Shown here one piece after another: positions 5,923-9,462 of a DNA stretch of 9,462 bases. A program made the translations under genes and the position numbers. This stretch comes from JAYPUG01 sp038117265 (GTDB taxonomy: Bacteria; Pseudomonadota; Alphaproteobacteria; UBA6615): assembly GCA_038117265.1 (NCBI GenBank), contig JAYOFO010000088.1:1-9462 (forward strand), read 5' to 3'. Below the pieces are notes generated by a model. The model worked only from the letters and a program-made list of their open reading frames with translations. It was not told the DNA's origin and ran no database searches. Every line of letters starts with the position of its first letter. The stretch's first letter is position 1.

Positions 5923-6669
5923 ATGAAGATCGACCGTACCCGCCCGCAGTCGACCGGTGCACCGACCGCCGCGAGGGCCGCCCAACAGGCTGCCCGCGGC
6001 TATGGTGCGGCCGGTGGCGAAGAGGCCGCGCCGGCCCGTGCGGCCGGCGATGTCGCGAAGGTCGCGGGATTGAGCGAGGCCGAGCTGACCCCGAAGGTCC
6101 GCCAGGCCCTCGACATGCTGATGGCCGAGGTCCAGCGCATGCGCGAAGAGCTCTCGCAGGCGCGTCACCGCATTTCTTATCTCGAGAAGCTCGCCGATGA
6201 GGACGCGCTCGTTCTGGTCGCCAACCGCCGCGCCTTCGTGCGCGAGATGAGCCGCATAGTCGCGTATGCCGAGCGCTACGGCTCGAGCTCCAGCGTTCTC
6301 TACTTCGACATCGACGGGTTCAAGGTGATCAACGACCAGCACGGCCACGCCGCGGGCGATGCCGCCTTGCGTCATGTGGCGCGTCTGCTCGCCGAGAATG
6401 TCCGCGAGTCGGATGTGGTGGGTCGGCTGGGCGGCGACGAGTTCGGCGTGATCCTCGCCCAGGCCGATGCCGAGGCGGCGACCGAAAAGGCGAACGGCCT
6501 CGCGTTCATCATTGCCGCCGAACCCTTCGAATTCGAAGGCAACCGGTTCAATCTTCGCGTGTCGTTCGGTGTGTACTCGTTCTCGGGCACCGAGGATGCC
6601 GGCGAGGCGCTGCAGCGCGCCGACCGGGCGATGTATGCCCACAAACAGCGTCACACCGCCGAGGGCTGA
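5923..6669 (+). CDS. GGDEF-domain diguanylate cyclase (soluble)
   Basis: This 248-residue protein probably makes cyclic di-GMP from two GTP. Residues 1-50 are Ala-rich and likely disordered. Residues 60-90 look like a coiled coil that could dimerise the enzyme. The GGDEF domain follows: YFDIDGFKVINDQHGHAAGD at 127-146 (metal-binding D129), inhibitory I-site RESD at 161-164, and an intact active-site GGDEF at 170-174. It ends with RADRAMYAHK. There is no membrane span and no recognisable sensor domain. The domain opens with DALVLVANRRAF where most cyclases have D-x-LTGL-x-NRR; I recall similar variants in alphaproteobacterial relatives, so this is probably a subfamily trait. Catalytic residues and the I-site suggest an active, product-inhibited enzyme. 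The Shine-Dalgarno sequence is weak. It converges on the first DUF465 gene with a 17-nt gap. Confidence 0.93.
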   Translation: MKIDRTRPQSTGAPTAARAAQQAARGYGAAGGEEAAPARAAGDVAKVAGLSEAELTPKVRQALDMLMAEVQRMREELSQARHRISYLEKLADEDALVLVANRRAFVREMSRIVAYAERYGSSSSVLYFDIDGFKVINDQHGHAAGDAALRHVARLLAENVRESDVVGRLGGDEFGVILAQADAEAATEKANGLAFIIAAEPFEFEGNRFNLRVSFGVYSFSGTEDAGEALQRADRAMYAHKQRHTAEG

Positions 6670-6686
6670 CCGGCCCGGATCGCGGC

Positions 6687-6902
6687 CTAGGCGATGATGT
6701 CCGGCAGCAGCCGGCTCTCCAGTTTCAGGATCTCGTCCTTCAGACCCAGCTTGCGCTTCTTCAGGCGCTGGACCTGGAGCTGGTCGAACGGCACCTCCTC
6801 GGAGACGCGCGCGATCACGTCGTCGAGGTCGCGGTGCTCGGTCCGCAGCGCGCTGAGGCGCTCGCGCAGCGCCGCCTGTTCGTTTCGGGTGCCCTGTTCC
6901 AC
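6687..6902 (-). CDS. DUF465 (YdcH-like) small coiled-coil protein
   Basis: This 71-residue, highly charged protein matches the DUF465 family. Its signature is LRTEHRDLDDVIARV (19-33) followed by VQRLKKRKLGLKDEI (44-58), two helices that probably form a hairpin or coiled coil. The family's function is unknown. I chose the GTG at 6902 because it gives the usual family length and because an extended -10 sequence (TGCTATATT) lies just upstream, with transcription predicted near 6929. An ATG at 6956 would add 18 residues (89 in all), but it lies upstream of that promoter. The gene is divergent from a second DUF465 gene about 160 nt away and convergent with the diguanylate cyclase gene. Confidence 0.8.
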   Translation of the reverse strand: MEQGTRNEQAALRERLSALRTEHRDLDDVIARVSEEVPFDQLQVQRLKKRKLGLKDEILKLESRLLPDIIA

Positions 6903-6935
6903 CGATCGTCCGTCCGTGTTGGCGTTTCGCGTTCG

Positions 6936-6944
6936 AATATAGCA
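6936..6944 (-). promoter_or_regulatory. putative extended -10 promoter of the first DUF465 gene
   Basis: On the minus strand TGCTATATT (6944-6936) fits the extended -10 pattern TGnTATAAT with one mismatch. No good -35 is present, as is common for extended -10 promoters. Transcription near 6929 leaves a 27-nt leader to the GTG at 6902. Confidence 0.4.
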
Positions 6945-7063
6945 GAGCCGCGACATCTCGCCCTGCGCCTATGGTGGGATTTTCCTGCCTTGTGGAATCG
7001 TCCTAGCATTCGTTCGTGTTAGTTCCGATACGCCCTAGCTGGAATGAGGAGAAGCGTTACGTG

Positions 7064-7228
7064 ATGGCCGACGTGAAGATCGACAGCTTGAAACGCAAGC
7101 ACGCAAACCTGGATGTGGCGATTTCCGACGAGGAGCAGCGCCCTTCACCCGATCAGGCGATGATCTCGGAGTTGAAGAAGGAAAAGCTCAGGCTCAAGGA
7201 CGAGATCGCGGGATTGGAAAACCACTGA
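7064..7228 (+). CDS. second DUF465 small protein
   Basis: This 54-residue protein is also DUF465-like. IDSLKRKHANLD (6-17) matches the first helix, and ELKKEKLRLKDEI (36-48) is the hallmark second helix; the linker contains EEQRPSPD. The function is unknown. The ATG at 7064 gives the family N-terminus MADVKIDSL. A GAGGAG at 7046-7051 lies 12 nt before it and 9 nt before an in-frame GTG at 7061, so the true start may be one codon earlier. The gene ends 35 nt before a strong hairpin terminator. It is shorter than its divergent DUF465 neighbour and only loosely similar to it, so the two look like family members and not a recent duplication. Confidence 0.82.
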   Translation: MADVKIDSLKRKHANLDVAISDEEQRPSPDQAMISELKKEKLRLKDEIAGLENH

Positions 7229-7263
7229 TGCCAGGAGAGGCGGCCCGGTTCATTCGTTAGCGC

Positions 7264-7292
7264 AAAGGCGGCTCGGCACGAGCCGCCTTTTT
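7264..7292. terminator. bidirectional intrinsic terminator
   Basis: Bases 7264-7275 (AAAGGCGGCTCG) pair perfectly with 7279-7290 around a 3-nt loop (GCA), giving a 12-bp stem. The plus strand ends in a run of five T (7288-7292). It lies between the convergent DUF465 gene (stop 7228) and acyl-CoA synthetase gene (stop 7303) and can probably serve both, best in the plus direction. Confidence 0.9.
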
Positions 7293-7302
7293 CGTTCCGG
7301 GT

Positions 7303-8940
7303 CTACTCGGCCGCGGCGGTCAGCGCGTTCGCCTGCTCGCGGAGCTTGAACTTCTGGATCTTGCCCGTCGAGGTCTTGGGCAGCGGTCCGAAGACGACGT
7401 GCCGCGGACATTTGAAGTGGGCGAGGTTTGCACGGCAGTGGGCGATGATGTCCTCTTCCGTGGCGCTCTTGCCCGGCTTGAGTTCGACGAACGCGCACGG
7501 GGTCTCGCCCCATTTCGCGTCGGGTCGCGCGACGACGCCCACGGCGGCGACGGCCGGGTGCTTGTACAGCGCGTCCTCGACCTCGATCGAGGAGATGTTC
7601 TCTCCGCCCGAGATGATGATGTCCTTCGAACGGTCCTTCAGCTCGATGTAGCCGTCCGGGTGCCAGACACCCAGGTCGCCGGTGTGGAACCAGCCGCCCG
7701 CGAACGCCTCGTTGGTCGCCTTCGGGTTCTTCAGGTACCCCTTCATCGTGACGTTGCCGCGGGTGAACACCTCGCCCATGGTGGTGCCGTCCTGCGGCAC
7801 CGGCTCCATGGTCTCGGGGTCGGCGACCATCATGTCCTCGAGCACCTCGTAGGGGACGCCCTGGCGCGATTGCAGGCGCGCCCGGTCATCCAGCGGGAGC
7901 GCATCCCATTCGTCCTGCCAGGCGCAGATGATGGCCGGACCGTAGATCTCGGTCAGGCCGTAGACATGGGTGACGCGGATGCCCTCCTCGGCCATGGCCG
8001 CGAGCACGGCGGCCGGCGGCGGCGCGGCGGCGGTCATGAACTCGATGTCCTGGTCGAAGGGCCGGCGGTCTTCCGGCGTCGCGTTCACGACCATCTGCAT
8101 CACGATGGGTGCGCCGCACAGATGGGTGATGCCCTTGGTCGCGAAGGATTCGTAGATGGTCTTCGATTCCACCCGGCGCAGGCAGACATTGGTTCCCGCG
8201 ACCGCGGTCACGCCCCAGGTGAAGCACCAGCCGTTGCAGTGGAACATCGGCAGGGTCCAGAGATAGACCGGCCCGCCCGTCGCCCCCCAGGTGAAGACGT
8301 TGCCGATGGCGTTCAGGTAGGCGCCGCGATGGTGGAACACCACGCCCTTCGGGTTGCCCGTGGTGCCCGAGGTGTAGTTCAGCGCAATCGCGTCCCACTC
8401 GTCGGCGGGCAGTGACCATTCGAAGTCGGGATCGCCCGTCGCGATGAAATCCTCGTACTCCATCTCGCCGAGCCGCTCGCCACCCGGACCCTCGGGGTCG
8501 TCGATGTCGATGACGATGGGGTCGACCTTGGCGAGCGCCAGCGCCTCCTTGATGACCGGCGCGAACTCGGTGTCGGTGAGTACCACCTTGGCCTCGCCAT
8601 GGTCGAGGATGAAGGCGATGGCCGGCGCGTCGAGGCGGTAGTTCAGGGCGTTGATGACGCCGCCGGTCATCGGAATGCCGAAATGCGCCTCGAGCATGGG
8701 CGGGGTGTTGGGCGACATCACCGCCACGCAGTCGCCGACGCCGATGCCGCGCTGCGCGAGTGCGGAGGCGAGGCGACGGGTCCGGGCATAGAATTCGGCA
8801 TAGGTGTAGCTGGTGTCGCCATGCACCACGGCCGTCCGGTTGGGATAGACCGTCGCCGAACGCCGGATGAAGCTCAACGGCGAGAGCGACGTGAAGTTCG
8901 CCGCGTTCTTGTCGAGGTCGGTTTCGAAATGGTTGACCAT
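7303..8940 (-). CDS. Acyl-CoA synthetase (AMP-forming; DmdB/AlkK-like)
   Basis: This 545-residue ANL-superfamily ligase activates a carboxylic acid with ATP to an acyl-AMP and then to the acyl-CoA. Adenylation motifs are in order: P-loop YTSGTTGNPKG (189-199), the PMFHCNGW region (231-238) typical of the medium-chain/DmdB/plant AAE group, YGLTE (327-331), GWFHTGD (416-422), SGGENIS (444-450) and the C-terminal catalytic lysine K527 in PKTSTGKIQK. All look intact. Likely substrates are short- or medium-chain fatty acids or methylmercaptopropionate; the sequence alone does not decide. The ATG at 8940 has GGAGG 5 nt upstream and gives the usual start MVNHFETDLDKNAANF. An upstream TTG/ATG at 8973/8970 has a badly spaced SD. 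A 55-nt stretch of this gene (8149-8203) reappears inverted at the window end. Confidence 0.93.
   Translation of the reverse strand: MVNHFETDLDKNAANFTSLSPLSFIRRSATVYPNRTAVVHGDTSYTYAEFYARTRRLASALAQRGIGVGDCVAVMSPNTPPMLEAHFGIPMTGGVINALNYRLDAPAIAFILDHGEAKVVLTDTEFAPVIKEALALAKVDPIVIDIDDPEGPGGERLGEMEYEDFIATGDPDFEWSLPADEWDAIALNYTSGTTGNPKGVVFHHRGAYLNAIGNVFTWGATGGPVYLWTLPMFHCNGWCFTWGVTAVAGTNVCLRRVESKTIYESFATKGITHLCGAPIVMQMVVNATPEDRRPFDQDIEFMTAAAPPPAAVLAAMAEEGIRVTHVYGLTEIYGPAIICAWQDEWDALPLDDRARLQSRQGVPYEVLEDMMVADPETMEPVPQDGTTMGEVFTRGNVTMKGYLKNPKATNEAFAGGWFHTGDLGVWHPDGYIELKDRSKDIIISGGENISSIEVEDALYKHPAVAAVGVVARPDAKWGETPCAFVELKPGKSATEEDIIAHCRANLAHFKCPRHVVFGPLPKTSTGKIQKFKLREQANALTAAAE
8149..8203 (-). repeat. 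55-bp inverted match, internal copy (in the acyl-CoA synthetase gene)
   Basis: This stretch encodes residues of the synthetase from AGTNVC to KTIYE (about 247-264), in its natural context. It is identical, base for base in reverse complement, to 9408-9462. The two sequences differ at the first base beyond the match (8204 versus 9407). Confidence 0.95.
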
Positions 8941-8945
8941 GCTTT

Positions 8946-8950
8946 CCTCC
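8946..8950 (-). promoter_or_regulatory. Shine-Dalgarno site fixing the acyl-CoA synthetase start
   Basis: GGAGG on the minus strand, 5 nt before the ATG at 8940, inside the 44-nt gap after the DUF1192 gene. Confidence 0.7.
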
Positions 8951-8984
8951 GCCCGCGCGTCGCCGCGCATCAACTCCTGGTCGC

Positions 8985-9182
8985 CTAGCTCTTGAAGAGC
9001 GCGTCGGCGTTGCCGCGCAGCGACTCGCGATTCTGGATTTCCTGTTCCGCGCGCGCGATTTCCGCCGTCGCGTGCGCGATGTATTCCCGCAACTCGTCGA
9101 CCGACAGGGCTTCGAGGTCGGGCGTTTCGAAGCCGCCCTTGTGGCCCCGGAACGTGGGTTCGAGGTCGTCGTCAGCGCTCAT
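8985..9182 (-). CDS. DUF1192 family small protein
   Basis: This 65-residue acidic protein matches the DUF1192 family of alphaproteobacteria. The core is LEALSVDELREYI (23-35) followed by a helix rich in Glu and Ala, EIARAEQEIQNRESLR (41-56), and the typical end ADALFKS. Its function is unknown; the helix may form a coiled coil. The ATG at 9182 has GGAGGA 6 nt upstream and fits the family N-terminus (MSADDDLEP). The frame extends upstream to 9254, but that part lacks support. It is followed after 44 nt by the acyl-CoA synthetase gene on the same strand, so the two may share a transcript. Confidence 0.85.
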   Translation of the reverse strand: MSADDDLEPTFRGHKGGFETPDLEALSVDELREYIAHATAEIARAEQEIQNRESLRGNADALFKS

Positions 9183-9188
9183 GTCCCA

Positions 9189-9194
9189 TCCTCC
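9189..9194 (-). promoter_or_regulatory. Shine-Dalgarno site of the DUF1192 gene
   Basis: GGAGGA on the minus strand, 6 nt before the ATG at 9182. It supports the short 65-residue start over the longer open frame. Confidence 0.7.
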
Positions 9195-9215
9195 GCCTGG
9201 CTGCCCGGCTTGTCG

Positions 9216-9244
9216 TTGTGCCGGGAGTTTGGCGCGCATAGATT
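9216..9244 (+). promoter_or_regulatory. putative promoter of the oxidoreductase gene
   Basis: TTGTGC (9216-9221) and TAGATT (9239-9244) are 17 bp apart, each a partial match to the sigma-70 consensus. Transcription near 9251 would give a leader of about 40 nt. The call is weak. Confidence 0.3.
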
Positions 9245-9291
9245 GCGCCTGCAACTACCAGAAAGTTCGAGACGGATCGAGGGACGAGACC

Positions 9292-9462
9292 ATGACACTG
9301 CCCGAAACCATGCGCGCGATCGAAATCGCCGAAGCCGGCGGCCCCGAGGTGCTGCGGCCGACCGCGCGGCCGGTGCCGGCCCCGGCGGCGGGCGAGGTGC
9401 TGATCCGGGTCGCGGGAACCAATGTCTGCCTGCGCCGGGTGGAATCGAAGACCATCTACGAA
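9292..9462 (+). CDS. N-terminus of a quinone oxidoreductase-like (zinc-less MDR) protein, with a foreign end
   Basis: The ATG at 9292 follows GAGGGA by 7 nt. The first 39 or so residues (MRAIEIAEAGGPEVLRP, then PAAGEVLIRVA) are the typical start of NADPH:quinone reductases of the medium-chain dehydrogenase/reductase superfamily (Qor/PIG3 type), which reduce quinones with NADPH. In that family the next residues read like AAGVNRxDxxxR. Here the sequence switches to GTNVCLRRVESKTIYE, identical to residues 249-264 of the acyl-CoA synthetase, in the same reading frame. The real gene presumably continues differently, so the last 55 bases should not be taken as part of this protein. The start and the family call are good; the end is unreliable. 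Confidence 0.75.
   Translation, partial: MTLPETMRAIEIAEAGGPEVLRPTARPVPAPAAGEVLIRVAGTNVCLRRVESKTIYE
9408..9462 (+). repeat. 55-bp inverted match, terminal copy at the window edge
   Basis: These last 55 bases are the exact reverse complement of 8149-8203 and run right to the window end. The switch occurs at GGTCGCGG (9408-9415), a short stretch that both contexts could plausibly share. It probably reflects an assembly-graph overlap or an inverted chimera. Confidence 0.95.

Noticed and set aside
5734..6654. A 306-codon open frame on the minus strand opposite the diguanylate cyclase
   Set aside because: The plus strand encodes a full GGDEF domain with all motifs. The antisense frame has none, and it would run through the purE promoter region.
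6670..6686. A terminator between the convergent diguanylate cyclase and DUF465 genes
   Set aside because: Only a 4-bp GGCC/GGCC pairing is visible around here and there is no T-run.
7399..8415. A 338-codon open frame on the plus strand opposite the acyl-CoA synthetase
   Set aside because: It is the antisense of a well-supported ligase gene, with no recognisable domain of its own.
9255..9455. A minus-strand open frame at the right end
   Set aside because: It has no Shine-Dalgarno site or family match, lies opposite the oxidoreductase start, and begins in the probably artefactual terminal 55 bases.
9292..9462. A novel oxidoreductase-ligase fusion protein
   Set aside because: The joined part is an exact 55-base reverse-complement copy that stops at the window end, which points to an assembly or amplification artefact and not a protein fusion.
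1..9462. CRISPR array, tRNA or rRNA genes, insertion sequences, toxin-antitoxin or defence genes
   Set aside because: I found no regularly spaced repeats, no cloverleaf-like or rRNA sequence, no transposase motifs and no toxin or defence domains in any of the supported genes.

Overview
The window is high-GC, densely packed chromosomal DNA. It looks like an alphaproteobacterium, probably of the Rhodospirillales type. The reasons are a class I lysyl-tRNA synthetase, a COQ9-family ubiquinone protein, two small DUF465 proteins, a DUF1192 protein, an alphaproteobacterial style of GGDEF protein, and a CtrA-like TTAACCAT site lying among GANTC (CcrM) methylation sites. I see no tRNA or rRNA gene, insertion sequence, prophage, CRISPR array or defence locus. 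The genes are ordinary housekeeping and accessory-metabolism genes, and I do not think the window holds a new multi-gene system.

Layout from left to right: the 3' end of an unrecognised gene (+); lysK (+); a fold-type IV branched-chain-like aminotransferase (-), tail to tail with lysK and sharing its CTAG stop; a probable two-gene operon of a peptide deformylase and a COQ9-family protein (+), overlapping by 8 nt; purE-purK (-), the two-step AIR to CAIR branch of purine synthesis; a 209-nt divergent regulatory region; a soluble GGDEF diguanylate cyclase (+); two divergently transcribed DUF465 genes (- and +); a strong hairpin terminator shared by convergent genes; a DUF1192 gene followed by a DmdB/AlkK-like acyl-CoA synthetase (-); and finally the first codons of a zinc-less quinone oxidoreductase-like gene (+).

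Two things deserve a second look. First, the last 55 bases of the window are an exact reverse-complement copy of an internal stretch of the acyl-CoA synthetase gene. They replace the expected continuation of the oxidoreductase. An exact 55-base match running to the very end looks like a de Bruijn-graph contig end (k=55) or an inverted chimera, not a gene fusion. Second, the diguanylate cyclase promoter region holds a CtrA half-site, four GANTC sites within 94 bp and a 17-bp dyad. This suggests cell-cycle control of c-di-GMP synthesis.

Functionally the genes cover translation (lysK, def), ubiquinone synthesis (COQ9 family), purine synthesis (purEK), amino-acid transamination, acyl-CoA activation and second-messenger signalling. 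Apart from purEK, def-COQ9 and possibly DUF1192-acyl-CoA synthetase, neighbours appear to be independent transcription units.
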